Source: Phycisphaerales bacterium (lineage in GTDB: Bacteria; Planctomycetota; Phycisphaerae; Phycisphaerales; UBA1924). Taken from it: 64,000 nucleotides of DNA. The stretch is taken from contig CANHCQ010000011.1 in NCBI GenBank assembly GCA_947459215.1, positions 1 through 64,000 on the forward strand. The letters run 5' to 3'. A program made the translations under genes and the position numbers. Below, piece after piece: positions 43,427-52,069 of this stretch. Position 1 is the first letter of the stretch. Each line of letters starts with the position of its first letter. The notes under the pieces were generated by a model that was not told the DNA's origin, ran no database searches, and was given only the letters and a program-made list of their open reading frames with translations.

Positions 43427-44425
43427 ATGCACCCGACCGACACGACGACGCCCCAGACCCGATTCTCTCGTCGCGGCGTGCTCGCCGGGGCGTTGGGGCT
43501 TGCCGCCGGAGCAGGCGTCGGCCATGCCGGCGCTGCGTCGGTGTCTCCAGCGCCCCGCCGCTCGCTGCGCCTCGCACACCCCTCTGATATCCATGTCCAG
43601 CCAGAGCTCAAAGGCGGCGAAGCCATGGTCGCTGCGTTCCGGCACATGATGGCGCTGGACACCAGGCCCGACCTCATCATCACCGGCGGCGACCTCGCGA
43701 TGGACATCGCCGAGAACACCTTTGAGCGTTCCAAGCTCGAGTGGGACATGTTCACCAAGGTGCTGCGTGACGAGGTGTCGGCCACGGTCCCGATCCACCA
43801 CACGCTCGGAAACCACGACATCTTCGGGCGGAACAAGAAGAAGTCCAAAGCCAGCGGCAGCGAACCCTACTACGGCAAGCGCTGGTTCCTCGATTCCTTC
43901 GGTTACACCTCAACCTACCGCTCCTTCGATCAAGGCGGCTGGCACTTTGTCATTCTGGACTCGATCGATCTCCTGCCCGACGGCGACGAGTATGTCTGCC
44001 GCCTGGGAGCCGAGCAGTTCGCGTGGCTGGAGCGCGACCTGGCGGCAACCACGCTGCCGACGGTGATCTCGTCGCATGCGCCGATCGTTTCGATCGGCAA
44101 CTTCTATGACGCGCCGGACGATGCGTGGTTCAAGTCGATGCCGGATCTGCGGGTCGCGTTCAAGCGCATGCACACGGATTGCCGCGAACTGGATGCGCTG
44201 TTCCGGAAGCACAGACATGTGAAGCTGTGCCTGAACGGGCACCTGCATCTCCTGGCGACCGCGACGTACAACGGCTTGACGTACATCTCCGAGGGCGCCG
44301 TCAGCGGCGACAAGTGGAAGGGCTCGAAGCGCCAGACCCCCGAGGGCTACGGCATCATCGATCTCTTCGACGACGGGACCTTCCAGCATCAGTACATGAC
44401 GTACGGCTGGAAGGCGACGAAGTAG
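43427..44425 (+). CDS. Tat-exported calcineurin-like metallophosphatase
   Basis: This is a 332-residue protein. The twin-arginine signal is FSRRGVLAGALGLAAGAG. Metallophosphoesterase motifs in order are SDIHV (Asp, His), ITGGDLAMD (Gly-Gly-Asp), TLGNHDIFG (Asn-His), ISSHAP (His) and LNGHLH (Gly-His-x-His). The family hydrolyses phosphomono- or diesters with two metal ions; the substrate is unknown. It lies opposite the SRPBCC gene with a shared upstream region. An in-frame GTG at 43421 is less likely because the -10-like box points to the ATG. Confidence 0.9.
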   Translation: MHPTDTTTPQTRFSRRGVLAGALGLAAGAGVGHAGAASVSPAPRRSLRLAHPSDIHVQPELKGGEAMVAAFRHMMALDTRPDLIITGGDLAMDIAENTFERSKLEWDMFTKVLRDEVSATVPIHHTLGNHDIFGRNKKKSKASGSEPYYGKRWFLDSFGYTSTYRSFDQGGWHFVILDSIDLLPDGDEYVCRLGAEQFAWLERDLAATTLPTVISSHAPIVSIGNFYDAPDDAWFKSMPDLRVAFKRMHTDCRELDALFRKHRHVKLCLNGHLHLLATATYNGLTYISEGAVSGDKWKGSKRQTPEGYGIIDLFDDGTFQHQYMTYGWKATK

Positions 44426-44428
44426 CCA

Positions 44429-44731
44429 TTACTCGTTCGACTCCTCGCCCCATTCCTCTCCCGGCTTGGGCGTCCCCCACAAGGGCCCATCGCGGTACTT
44501 CTGTTCGTACCACTGATTGGTCACCCGGCGCAGCTCGGCCGCAAAGCCAAGACCGGTCAGCCGGTCGGCATCGATGGTGATGGCGATCGAGTCGGGGGCG
44601 ACTTCCAAGCCATGCACCTCGATACCTTCGCGCTCGCCGATCGCGCGTGCGGCAGCTTCAACATTGCGGCGCACGCCGGCATCATCCAGCGGCGTGCCGT
44701 GCAAAGCTGTCAGTCGCAGCACACAGATCAT
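44429..44731 (-). CDS. Conserved-looking small protein of unknown function
   Basis: This is a 100-residue soluble protein that converges on the metallophosphatase with a 3-bp gap. Composition is normal for a cytosolic protein, and it ends with an acidic tail (EEWGEESNE). VTNQWYEQKYRDGPLWGTPK near the C-terminus is a distinctive aromatic-rich segment. I recognise no family. A hairpin lies between its start and the end of the upstream gene, so it may use its own promoter. Confidence 0.6.
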   Translation of the reverse strand: MICVLRLTALHGTPLDDAGVRRNVEAAARAIGEREGIEVHGLEVAPDSIAITIDADRLTGLGFAAELRRVTNQWYEQKYRDGPLWGTPKPGEEWGEESNE

Positions 44732-44744
44732 GGGCCCTTCGATC

Positions 44745-44767
44745 GGCCGCCCGTCCGATGGGCGGCC
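44745..44767 (-). terminator. Hairpin after the gene at 44774-45217
   Basis: GGCCGCCC/GGGCGGCC form an 8-bp stem with a 7-nt loop directly after the stop of the minus-strand gene at 44774. There is no T run, so termination is only probable. Confidence 0.35.
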
Positions 44768-44773
44768 GCCACA

Positions 44774-45217
44774 TCACTTGCGCTTCGTGCCGCTCGGCGG
44801 CGGGGCCTGTTCGGCCTTCATCTCCGCTTCGGCCTCTTTCTCGAGCTTGGTCAGCAGACCCTCGATGGACTTCACCACGTGGTCGGCCTTGTCGTTCTTG
44901 GCCTTGGCGATCATTCCCTCGAACATCGCCTCGACGTACTGGCCTTCATCAAAGGTGCTCTCGTCGCGAGCCAACCCGCCCCGCCCCGTGCCCGCCTTGA
45001 TCTTGTAGGCGTCGTTGAACACCTCATCGTGCGTCGCATCCACGAGCCAATCGAAGTACTCCTTGTTTCCGGAGTACCCGTCGCACTTCACGATCAACGC
45101 GTGGAAATCCTTGCGGTAGTCCTCGTTCACCTGCGATCGGTGCCAGTAGCGATTTCCCACACCCACGACAAGCACGACCACCAACACCACAAGACCTGCA
45201 AGACTGCGACCGAACAT
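44774..45217 (-). CDS. Membrane-anchored protein of unknown function
   Basis: This is a 147-residue protein. One N-terminal helix (LAGLVVLVVVLVVGVG) is followed by a hydrophilic, mostly helical domain rich in Lys, Glu and Asp. The C-terminal part (IEGLLTKLEKEAEAEMKAEQ) is coiled-coil-like. It begins after a good GGGAGGTGG ribosome site. No known domain is seen. Orientation is probably with the helical domain outside the membrane. Confidence 0.6.
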   Translation of the reverse strand: MFGRSLAGLVVLVVVLVVGVGNRYWHRSQVNEDYRKDFHALIVKCDGYSGNKEYFDWLVDATHDEVFNDAYKIKAGTGRGGLARDESTFDEGQYVEAMFEGMIAKAKNDKADHVVKSIEGLLTKLEKEAEAEMKAEQAPPPSGTKRK

Positions 45218-45417
45218 AGCCCACCTCCCAAGGCTCCGCCCGATGCCGACGCGGCACCGAAACGGCTGCCCGTTTCGTTCCGAATCAATGTAACTTCTTC
45301 ACGGGTTCGATGCAAGACCCGATTCAACCCGGGATGAGACCAGCCCGCGGACTGACACAATGTTGTGGCAGCGCGATTCAGCCGCGTTGTGAGCTTGGAT
45401 TTCGAACGCAGTGAACG

Positions 45418-46191
45418 TCAGACGCGTTCTTTTTCCGCGTCGGCCAGCTGCAGGCCAGCTCTCTGAGCAACCATCGCCAGCTTCACGCGGTCGTCGATCT
45501 TCAGCTTCTTGCCGATGTTTTCGCGGTGGGTGTTGATGGTCTTCACCGAGCGATTGAGCACCGCCGCGATCTCGGCCGCGGAGAGGCCCTGACCCAAGAG
45601 CGCCAGCACTTCGAGTTCGCGCGGGCTGAGCACATCCAGCGGCCCGAGCTGGATCACTTCGGCGTCGATCTTCTCGATCGGACCGGCAACGAGATCGAAC
45701 GGCTTGTCTTCCGTCCCGACGCGGCGGCTGATCACCAGCACGCGGCGCTGCGTCGCACGCTTGGAATCGAGCGCTTCAGCAGTGTCGTCGTCGAGCGTCA
45801 GCGGGATCACCCACGAGTACACCTGATAGCCCTGCCAGATGTGCCGTATCATCAACGGCGAACTCTTGTCCAGCACGCTGCGGATGTTCTCAAGACGCTC
45901 CAGCGCGAATTTGGCGGCGTAGAGCTCGCCGATGTGCTTGCCCGTCGCGTCCTCAGCCTTGGCCGTCGGGCCGCTGAGCATGCGGGCCATCTGCGTGTTG
46001 CTATAGAGGATTGTCCCGTCTTCTGTGACGATCACCACGCCGGTCAGGGGCTCGGTTGCCAACGCGTGGAACGCGGGACCGAGGCTCTTGGCCAGGGGCT
46101 GACTGAGAGGATGGTGCGAGCGGTCAGTCACAAGAAAAGCAGATGGGACGTTAGGCACGCCCCAGTATCGGACGCAAGGCGACTTGCCCAT
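45418..46191 (-). CDS. PAS-LuxR transcriptional regulator
   Basis: This is a 257-residue one-component regulator. A PAS domain spans about 35-155 (LTGVVIVTEDGTILYSNTQM). A LuxR-type helix-turn-helix spans about 185-250, with LSPRELEVLALLGQGLSAAE and NRSVKTINTHRENIGKKL. There is no receiver domain, so sensing is likely direct through PAS. Targets are unknown. The ATG at 46191 is provisional: later in-frame starts, including a GTG in FLVTDRSHH, would shorten the N-terminus by up to 20 residues. Confidence 0.88.
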   Translation of the reverse strand: MGKSPCVRYWGVPNVPSAFLVTDRSHHPLSQPLAKSLGPAFHALATEPLTGVVIVTEDGTILYSNTQMARMLSGPTAKAEDATGKHIGELYAAKFALERLENIRSVLDKSSPLMIRHIWQGYQVYSWVIPLTLDDDTAEALDSKRATQRRVLVISRRVGTEDKPFDLVAGPIEKIDAEVIQLGPLDVLSPRELEVLALLGQGLSAAEIAAVLNRSVKTINTHRENIGKKLKIDDRVKLAMVAQRAGLQLADAEKERV

Positions 46192-46257
46192 GCTTTCTAG
46201 GGCATTCTCGGGTATTCACCCGATGTCGCCTTCCCGCTGCTTTGAGTGCCGGTGCGC

Positions 46258-47505
46258 TCACTCGTCGTCGTTGGGGATGGCGCAGTGCCCGCCGTGCTTC
46301 TCGTGATAGTCCTGGTGGTAGTCCTCAGCGACCCAGAAACCCGCGGCCTCGCCGTCCTTGGCCGCGAGCGCCAACTGCGTGACGATCTTTCGCTTCGCGT
46401 ACTTTTCCCGCTTGCCCTGCTCCTCGATGAACGCCTTGGCGTCAGCGAGCTGCGCTTCGTCGGCCGCGAAAATCGCCGAGCGGTACTGCGGCCCGACGTC
46501 GGGTCCCTGACGGTTCAGCGTCGTCGGGTCGTGGAAGCGGAAGAACTGCTTGAGCAGCGCTTTGTACTCGACGCGGCTGGGGTCATAGGTGACGCGCACT
46601 GTTTCAGTGTGGCCGGTGTCCGTGTAACAGACTTGCTTGTAGGTCGGCTTGGCGAGGTGCCCACCCATGTAGCCGCTCTCGACGTTGATCACGCCGGGGA
46701 CGGACTGGAAGAGGTCTTCAGTGCCCCAGAAGCAGCCGCCGGCGAAGTAGGCAACGCTGGTCTTGATGGGCAGGCTGGCGGCGGGCAGGTTGTGCTTGCC
46801 GTCCTTGTCCTCGCTGAACTCCAGCGATGCACTGTTCACGCAGTAGCGCAGGCCGGTGGGCTCGGGACCGTCTTCGAAGACATGCCCGAGGTGAGCGGTG
46901 CAGCGCGAGCAGAGGATCTCGATCCGCTCCATGCCGAAGGCCGTGTCCTTGTGGTAGGCGATGTGGTCCTTGTCAAACGGCTGGAAGAAGCTGGGCCAAC
47001 CGGTGCCGGAGTGGAACTTGCTGTCGCTGGCGAACAGGGGCAGCGCGCAGAGGCGGCAGGTGTACACGCCTTCCTTCTTGTTGTCGGTGAGGTTGCCACA
47101 GAACGCGCGCTCGGTGCCCTTGGCGAGGATGATGTCGCGCTCCTCGGGCGTGAGCTTCTTCGCCAGCTCGTTGATGCGAGCCTCGCTCAGCGGCGTGACG
47201 TCGTAGCCGCCGCGGCTGTACTTGATCTCGGTCGTGGTCTGAGGCGTTGTCTCTGACTTCGTCACGTTGGCGTCCTTCTTCTGCGGGGCTTTGTTCTGGG
47301 CCGCCTGCATCGCCTCGGCGAGCCGCACCTTCTGTTCAATGTCGTTCTTCAGGGCGTCGTCCGCGCCGCCGCCCGGTCCGGAGTTGCCGTACCCGCTGAC
47401 GAGCAGCGGCCCGGCCCGCACTGTGTACACCAGCACGCCCATAAGGGCCGCGGCCATGAGGAACAGCAACACCATCGACAGCACGTGCATGGGACCAGAT
47501 CGCAT
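46258..47505 (-). CDS. msrAB: Membrane-anchored MsrB-MsrA methionine sulfoxide reductase fusion
   Basis: This is a 415-residue protein. One N-terminal helix (MVLLFLMAAALMGVLVYTV) and a linker precede an MsrB domain at about 105-235. MsrB has zinc Cys pairs CRLCALPLF and CSRCTAHLGHVFEDG, and catalytic Cys in LRYCVNSASLEF. An MsrA domain follows at about 245-410, with catalytic Cys in YFAGGCFWGTEDLF and the motif ESGYMGG. The two domains reduce R- and S-methionine sulfoxide in exported proteins. The order B-A is less common than A-B. No thioredoxin partner gene is adjacent. The start has GGAG at the expected distance. Confidence 0.93.
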   Translation of the reverse strand: MRSGPMHVLSMVLLFLMAAALMGVLVYTVRAGPLLVSGYGNSGPGGGADDALKNDIEQKVRLAEAMQAAQNKAPQKKDANVTKSETTPQTTTEIKYSRGGYDVTPLSEARINELAKKLTPEERDIILAKGTERAFCGNLTDNKKEGVYTCRLCALPLFASDSKFHSGTGWPSFFQPFDKDHIAYHKDTAFGMERIEILCSRCTAHLGHVFEDGPEPTGLRYCVNSASLEFSEDKDGKHNLPAASLPIKTSVAYFAGGCFWGTEDLFQSVPGVINVESGYMGGHLAKPTYKQVCYTDTGHTETVRVTYDPSRVEYKALLKQFFRFHDPTTLNRQGPDVGPQYRSAIFAADEAQLADAKAFIEEQGKREKYAKRKIVTQLALAAKDGEAAGFWVAEDYHQDYHEKHGGHCAIPNDDE

Positions 47506-47695
47506 GGAGATTCTCCGCGGACTTCGCCGCCGGCCCGATCGGGCTGGCGATGGACGCTCACTCTACTACGCCATTCGATGCCGGAGGGGTCTTGGATGGT
47601 TCGGATTGGGGAGCCCGATCGGCGCGGCCGAAAACAGGCCTGCAAATGGGGCGAGAACGACACATCCGCCGTGCGGACACCGAACCACGTCGCGA

Positions 47696-48625
47696 TCAGC
47701 GTGCCGCCGCAGGCTGGTCGGTACCGACGGCCACGGGCTGGACCACCTCTCGCACCGGGTACTGCACCTCGGCCCACTTGCGCCACGGCCGCATGCTCGG
47801 CCCGTGGTAGTAAAGTGCCCGCGCCTCACCGGTCTTCTCAAACCGGGTCTGGGTCGCGAGCCAGGCGTCGAGCTGCTTCTTGCCTTCCTCGATCAGCGAC
47901 CGCGAGTAATCGCCCTTCATGCCGATCGAGATCACGAGCATCTCCGGCGTGTCGGTCACGGTCACCCGCTTGTCCGCCGCGTCCTTGCCTGCATCGCCCT
48001 GCTCGGCACGGCGGTAGAGGAACGCCATCGTCCACGTTTCCTTGTCCGACTTCTTGATCGCGTCCTGCTTCGGGGCGTTCTGCGGCTCGGCGCCCTGGTT
48101 CTGCTCGGTGACTGCCGTGCCGTTTGCGCCGACCGTGCGGTACTCCATCTCGACCGGGCTGGTCATCGCGATATCGCGGCGTTGAATGTGCCGGAACAAA
48201 GGCCAGAAGCCGTCGTTGCCGCCGCTCGAGAGGCTCTTGACCTCGCCGCTCACTTCGGCGCGACGAACGGACGGATACAGCTTCAGGTCGATCGCGCCGG
48301 GGGGCGTCGGATCGGGGTAACCGACCGGCAGCGGCGTATCAATAGTCAGCACGCCGTCGGCGCTGAAGGTCGTGGACTCGCCTTCGCCTCGCTTGTTCAC
48401 GGCTGCGTCGCCGCCCGCGAGCCGGACCAGCCCGCCCGAGGCGGGCAACGCCACGACGGTGTCGCACGTGGTCGCCGCACACTTGCTTTCCGCACAGGTG
48501 CTCTCTTTGGACTTGTCGTCGGCGGTCGTCCCCGAATTGGCATCGCCCGCCACCACCGCCATCGCCACCAGCATCGGCATGAGCATGATCCATCTCCGGA
48601 CAGGGCCCCGCGCCCCGGCGGCCAT
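47696..48625 (-). CDS. SOUL heme-binding family protein, exported
   Basis: This is a 309-residue protein with an N-terminal hydrophobic segment (MLMPMLVAMAVVAG) that should direct export. The SOUL domain spans about 105-305. It contains LKLYPSVRRAEVSGE, LFRHIQRRDIAMTSPVEMEY with the MTSPV signature, and TWTMAFLYRRAEQ. Family members bind heme or tetrapyrroles. An insertion (NQGAEPQNAPKQDAIKKSDK) separates two core strands. ATG 48625 is chosen by plausibility of the signal; ATG 48586 is an alternative. Confidence 0.85.
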   Translation of the reverse strand: MAAGARGPVRRWIMLMPMLVAMAVVAGDANSGTTADDKSKESTCAESKCAATTCDTVVALPASGGLVRLAGGDAAVNKRGEGESTTFSADGVLTIDTPLPVGYPDPTPPGAIDLKLYPSVRRAEVSGEVKSLSSGGNDGFWPLFRHIQRRDIAMTSPVEMEYRTVGANGTAVTEQNQGAEPQNAPKQDAIKKSDKETWTMAFLYRRAEQGDAGKDAADKRVTVTDTPEMLVISIGMKGDYSRSLIEEGKKQLDAWLATQTRFEKTGEARALYYHGPSMRPWRKWAEVQYPVREVVQPVAVGTDQPAAAR

Positions 48626-48804
48626 GAACGGGCCGCAGGAGATAGATCGCCGCCCAACCCGCCGTGGATTCCCCGAATGGCCGACAACAGGCGAGATCGA
48701 GCCCCGGCCTTGGGCCTGGCATGACTTGCGCAAGGCAATGACGGCAGAGCATTTACGGACCACCGCGGGCGGATTGTCCAGAAAATCTCCGTGATGCCCG
48801 TAAC

Positions 48805-48820
48805 TAGACTGACTTGTCTA
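48805..48820. promoter_or_regulatory. Operator-like palindrome TAGACTGACTTGTCTA
   Basis: TAGAC-N6-GTCTA lies 91 bp upstream of the AhpD-like gene. TTGTCT within it and TAACGG further on could be promoter parts. The form is that of a dimeric repressor site of TetR or MarR type. Confidence 0.4.
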
Positions 48821-48910
48821 CATCATAACGGTGCCACCGCGGGCCGTCCGCGGCCGGCACCGTCCCCCCCACCCCCCCACCCGGTCTCACACCTTTCCAG
48901 GAGCATCACC

Positions 48911-49444
48911 ATGGCCCGTCTCACCACCATCGACCCCACCACCGCCACCGGCAAGACCAAGGAGCTGCTCGACGCCGTGCAGTCCAAGCTCGGCCTCATC
49001 CCCAACATGACCAAGGTCATGGCCAACTCCCCCGCCGTGCTGGAGTCGTACCTCGCCTTCAGCGGCGCCCTGGGCCACTCCTCGATCAACGCCAAGCTTC
49101 GCGAGCAGATCGCGATCGTGACCGCCCAGTCCACGTCGTGCAGCTACTGCCTCTCGGCCCACACCGCGATCGGCAAGATGCTGGGCCTGAGCGCCGATGA
49201 ACTCGCGTCCAGCCGCAAGGCCGGCTCGCCCGACGCCAAGAACGCCGCGGCTCTGCTCTTCGCCCAGCGGCTCGCAACCTCGACCGGCAACGTCTCCGCC
49301 GCCGACTTCGACGCCGTCCGCAAGGCGGGCTGGAACGACGGAGCGATCGCCGAGATCATCGCCGCGGTCGCGCTGAACCTGTTCACCAACGTCTTCAACA
49401 AGGCCGCGGAGACCGAGATCGATTTCCCGGTGGTGAAGGCGTGA
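48911..49444 (+). CDS. Carboxymuconolactone decarboxylase / AhpD-type protein
   Basis: This is a 177-residue protein of the alkylhydroperoxidase superfamily. The catalytic CxxC with downstream His appears as TSCSYCLSAHTAIGK near residues 75-90. Helices before and after match the family (GLIPNMTKVMANSPAVLESY, DAVRKAGWNDGAIAEIIAAV). Such proteins reduce peroxides with a dithiol. CCAGGAGC lies 8 nt before the ATG. A palindromic site upstream suggests stress-responsive repression. Confidence 0.9.
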   Translation: MARLTTIDPTTATGKTKELLDAVQSKLGLIPNMTKVMANSPAVLESYLAFSGALGHSSINAKLREQIAIVTAQSTSCSYCLSAHTAIGKMLGLSADELASSRKAGSPDAKNAAALLFAQRLATSTGNVSAADFDAVRKAGWNDGAIAEIIAAVALNLFTNVFNKAAETEIDFPVVKA

Positions 49445-49472
49445 GGTGACGCCGTCAACACATCCACGCACA

Positions 49473-49500
49473 CCCGGCGCGAGACGCGCCGGGCGTTGTT
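49473..49500 (+). terminator. Hairpin terminator of the AhpD-like gene
   Basis: CCCGGCGC/GCGCCGGG form an 8-bp stem with a 5-nt loop 28 nt after the stop codon, followed by CGTTGTTGTTG. The T run is interrupted, so strength is uncertain. Confidence 0.55.
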
Positions 49501-49520
49501 GTTGCACCAGCGATGAATCG

Positions 49521-49620
49521 GGTGCCACTGCTTGAACGGCTCGGCGATCAAGCAGTGCGAAGACGTCCGTCCTCACCGCGACCGCGCGGCTTGGCTCCGA
49601 GCAGCCAAGCCGTGGCACCC
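49521..49620. repeat. GGTGCCA-family inverted repeat
   Basis: It opens GGTGCCACTGCTTGAACGGC and closes with GCTTGGCTCCGAGCAGCCAA followed by GCCGTGGCACCC. The outer GGTGCCA/TGGCACC ends pair, as do CACTGCTTGA/TCAAGCAGTG inside and GGCTTGGCT/AGCCAAGCC. Its end is shared with the shorter copy at 22621-22657. Confidence 0.7.
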
Positions 49621-49635
49621 GACACGAACGCTCCT

Positions 49636-50826
49636 CTACTGCTTCGCACCCATCGCCCCGATGATCCGCGAATACAGCTCCCCCTGCGCACTCCCCTTGT
49701 GCCAGCGCCACACCACCACCAGCCCGTGCTCGTTGTCGATCCAGATCGTGTTGTCGCCCGCCCCCTGGGCCGAGAACGAACTCCGCGGCACGTCCGGCCA
49801 GCGCCCCTCGTTGTTCAGCCACCACAAGTACCCATAGTCGCTCTTCACGCCCTGCTGCTTCGTCGCCTCGCGCACCCACTGCTCGCTGACGATCTGCTTG
49901 TCTCCCCATTTCCCGCCGCGGCTGATGAGCAAACCGAACCGCGCGTGATCGAGCGTGCTGATCCACAGCCCGCCGCCCCAGCGCGTCCCGCCGCTGATCG
50001 ACGGCATCTTCTCTTTCTTCCCGCCGACTTCCACCTCGACCGTCGCGTTGTCATACGGAATCCACTTCCAGGTCGGCGTCGCCCCAATGGGGTTCATCAC
50101 CTCGTCGCGCCAGAGCTCCGGCAGCGGCTTCTTCCACAGCCGCAGCATCGAGAGAGCGAAGCGGTTGATCCGCACGTCGTTGTATTCGAAGAACGTGCCC
50201 GGAGGCCGCAGTTCCCGCGGCTGCATGGCGCTCTTGCCGTAGTCGGCCGCGCCTGGAAAGTCATGAACCTTGCCGAACATCTCGCCCCGCCATTCGCTTG
50301 ACATCGTGACAAAGTGCTTCCAGGTGACAAGCGCGTTGTGGGCCGGCGCACCGGCGGGATCGACAAAGCCGTCGTCGCCGAGCGACGCGTTCACGCGCTC
50401 GCCGACGCGTTCATCGATCGACCCGATGATGCCGCGATCGATCGAAAGCCCCAGAATCGTGGACAGGTAACTCTTCGCCACGCTGTACGTCGGATCGACC
50501 GCGTGGACATCGCCGAACTCAGCGATGATGTAGCCGTCCTTCAAAATGATGCCGTTGGTCGAAGCCCGCGTCGATGGCAGCGGCCCCAGCGGCCTGCCGA
50601 AAATCTCGGCCTGCTTGGAGAAGTCCTTGGGCCAGTCGGTTTCCTGCGTCAGCGCCCACGCCACCGCCTCGGCGATCTTCGCGTCGTCCATGCCGAGTTC
50701 CGACGGCTTCTTGCGTTCCCATGATGCCGCGGGCGGGACGTAGGGTTCTGCGGCCAGGGCGCAGAGCGGAACCACAGAGAACCAAGCGATCAACAACGAC
50801 AGATAGAAGAAGCGGAGCACTCGCAT
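49636..50826 (-). CDS. Exported serine hydrolase of the class C beta-lactamase-like family
   Basis: This is a 396-residue protein. The signal peptide is FFYLSLLIAWFSVVPLCALA. The nucleophile motif S-x-x-K is in TYSVAKSYL near residue 120. The Tyr-containing second motif and YGYLWWLNNEGRW toward the C-terminus fit the family. The enzyme could be an esterase, D-aminopeptidase or carboxypeptidase; resistance to beta-lactams cannot be inferred. TACACT 6 nt before the ATG suggests a leaderless transcript. It is flanked by two GGTGCCA-family repeats. Confidence 0.87.
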   Translation of the reverse strand: MRVLRFFYLSLLIAWFSVVPLCALAAEPYVPPAASWERKKPSELGMDDAKIAEAVAWALTQETDWPKDFSKQAEIFGRPLGPLPSTRASTNGIILKDGYIIAEFGDVHAVDPTYSVAKSYLSTILGLSIDRGIIGSIDERVGERVNASLGDDGFVDPAGAPAHNALVTWKHFVTMSSEWRGEMFGKVHDFPGAADYGKSAMQPRELRPPGTFFEYNDVRINRFALSMLRLWKKPLPELWRDEVMNPIGATPTWKWIPYDNATVEVEVGGKKEKMPSISGGTRWGGGLWISTLDHARFGLLISRGGKWGDKQIVSEQWVREATKQQGVKSDYGYLWWLNNEGRWPDVPRSSFSAQGAGDNTIWIDNEHGLVVVWRWHKGSAQGELYSRIIGAMGAKQ

Positions 50827-50832
50827 GGGCCG

Positions 50833-50838
50833 AGTGTA
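50833..50838 (-). promoter_or_regulatory. -10-like box of a leaderless promoter (serine hydrolase)
   Basis: On the minus strand TACACT ends 6 nt before the ATG at 50826. Confidence 0.45.
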
Positions 50839-50842
50839 CCTC

Positions 50843-50953
50843 AGGGTGCCATCAGTCCGCCGGCTCGGCGGCGCGACTGATGCGGCGCGGCGTTGACGCC
50901 AAAGTTCCAGACGCACCAGTCGCGCGGCTCCGAGCAGCCGCGGGTGGCACCAT
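50843..50953. repeat. GGTGCCA-family long inverted repeat
   Basis: GGTGCCATCAGTCCGCCGGC at the left is closely similar to the start of the element at 17311. The right side ends GCTCCGAGCAGCCGCGGGTG then GCACC. The GGCGCGACTG/CAGTCGCG parts pair. It fills the convergent/tail gap between the serine hydrolase promoter and manA. Confidence 0.7.
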
Positions 50954-51028
50954 CGGATCACGCGTGCGAAGTGAACCTCGCAATACCGCACAAGGCGAGG
51001 ACGCCCCGGCTCGTTTGAGAGACGTCGC

Positions 51029-52063
51029 TCAAGAGACGTCGACCACCAGTGCGGTGACATCGCTCGCCGCCACCAGCATCGCGCTGGGCACCAGGGTCGC
51101 GGGAACAAGTCCGGTCTGGCCGCGGGTGAACGGCTGCTCGCTTCCGGCGCGGATCGTTCCGTTACCTGAGAGAACCGTAAACGCGTGCGCGCGGGTTGTA
51201 GCACCCGCCGCGTTCACATCCGCAATCGCGATCGACTCGCCCGCCTTCAGCCGCACCTCGTCCACGCGGAAGAATTCGGTCGTCACCAACCGCCCGCGCT
51301 TCGCGCCGGGCGCGAGCTTCGCCAGTGCCGGCGGCGGACCGAAGTCGGTACACTCGACGCTCTGGGCCACGTGCAGCTCCCGCCCCTTGCGGCCGTACTC
51401 CTTCGCCCAGTCGTACACCCGGAACGTCGTATCACTCGGCGTCTGCACCTCGGCGACCACGACACCCGCGCCCAGCGCGTGGATCGTGCCGCTGGGCAGG
51501 TTGTGGCACTCGCCGACAATCGCCGGCACCGCCTGCATCACCTCGGGCACGCGCTCCTCGCGGATCGCACGTTCAAGATCCGCGCGGGTGACACCGGGCT
51601 TGAGTCCCTTGAAGATGACCGGCTCGTGCATCTGCCCGTTGGGACCTGCCACCTTCTGCGTGTGCAGGATGTACCAGCACTCGGTCTTCAAGTTCGCGCC
51701 GGGGTTCGCGTTCGCGAACGCCGGCGACGGGTGCACCTGAATAGACAGATGCTCGCGGGCGTCGAGGAACTTGACCAGCAGCGGGAACGCCCCGCTCGCG
51801 GACGCCTTGGTCGTGCCGAGCAAGTCACGCCCCCACTGCTTCACCGCGTCGCGGATGGTCTGACCCGCGAGCGGGCCGTTGGTGATCCTGGAGTGCTCGG
51901 CCCCGCCGCCGCCGCCGGAGACGCTGGTGGAATCAAGATCAACCAGTTCCCACGACTCGCCGATGTTCCCCGCGGGCAACGTCTTGCCCAGGGCTTCGAG
52001 TGCGCGGCCACCCCACACCTTGTCCTTAAAGATCGGGGCGAAGAGCAGCGTGTAGGGCTTCAT
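51029..52063 (-). CDS. manA: Mannose-6-phosphate isomerase, class I type
   Basis: This is a 344-residue cupin enzyme interconverting mannose 6-phosphate and fructose 6-phosphate. It has FAPIFKDKVWGGRALEALGK at the N-terminus and IGESWEL. Zinc-ligand motifs are LSIQVHPS and TECWYIL, with a further His in SGTIHALGAGVVVAEVQTPS. DTTFRVYDW is the Arg-containing active-site strand. Length matches the short bacterial form (Bacillus ManA-like). GATAAT lies 6 nt before the ATG. It is divergent from the glucan phosphorylase, tying hexose-phosphate supply to glucan turnover. Confidence 0.93.
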   Translation of the reverse strand: MKPYTLLFAPIFKDKVWGGRALEALGKTLPAGNIGESWELVDLDSTSVSGGGGGAEHSRITNGPLAGQTIRDAVKQWGRDLLGTTKASASGAFPLLVKFLDAREHLSIQVHPSPAFANANPGANLKTECWYILHTQKVAGPNGQMHEPVIFKGLKPGVTRADLERAIREERVPEVMQAVPAIVGECHNLPSGTIHALGAGVVVAEVQTPSDTTFRVYDWAKEYGRKGRELHVAQSVECTDFGPPPALAKLAPGAKRGRLVTTEFFRVDEVRLKAGESIAIADVNAAGATTRAHAFTVLSGNGTIRAGSEQPFTRGQTGLVPATLVPSAMLVAASDVTALVVDVS

Positions 52064-52069
52064 TCGACC

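Noticed and set aside
49636-50826. Beta-lactamase resistance gene
   Set aside because: The S-x-x-K serine hydrolase fold is shared with esterases and peptidases. Nothing in the sequence points specifically to beta-lactam hydrolysis.
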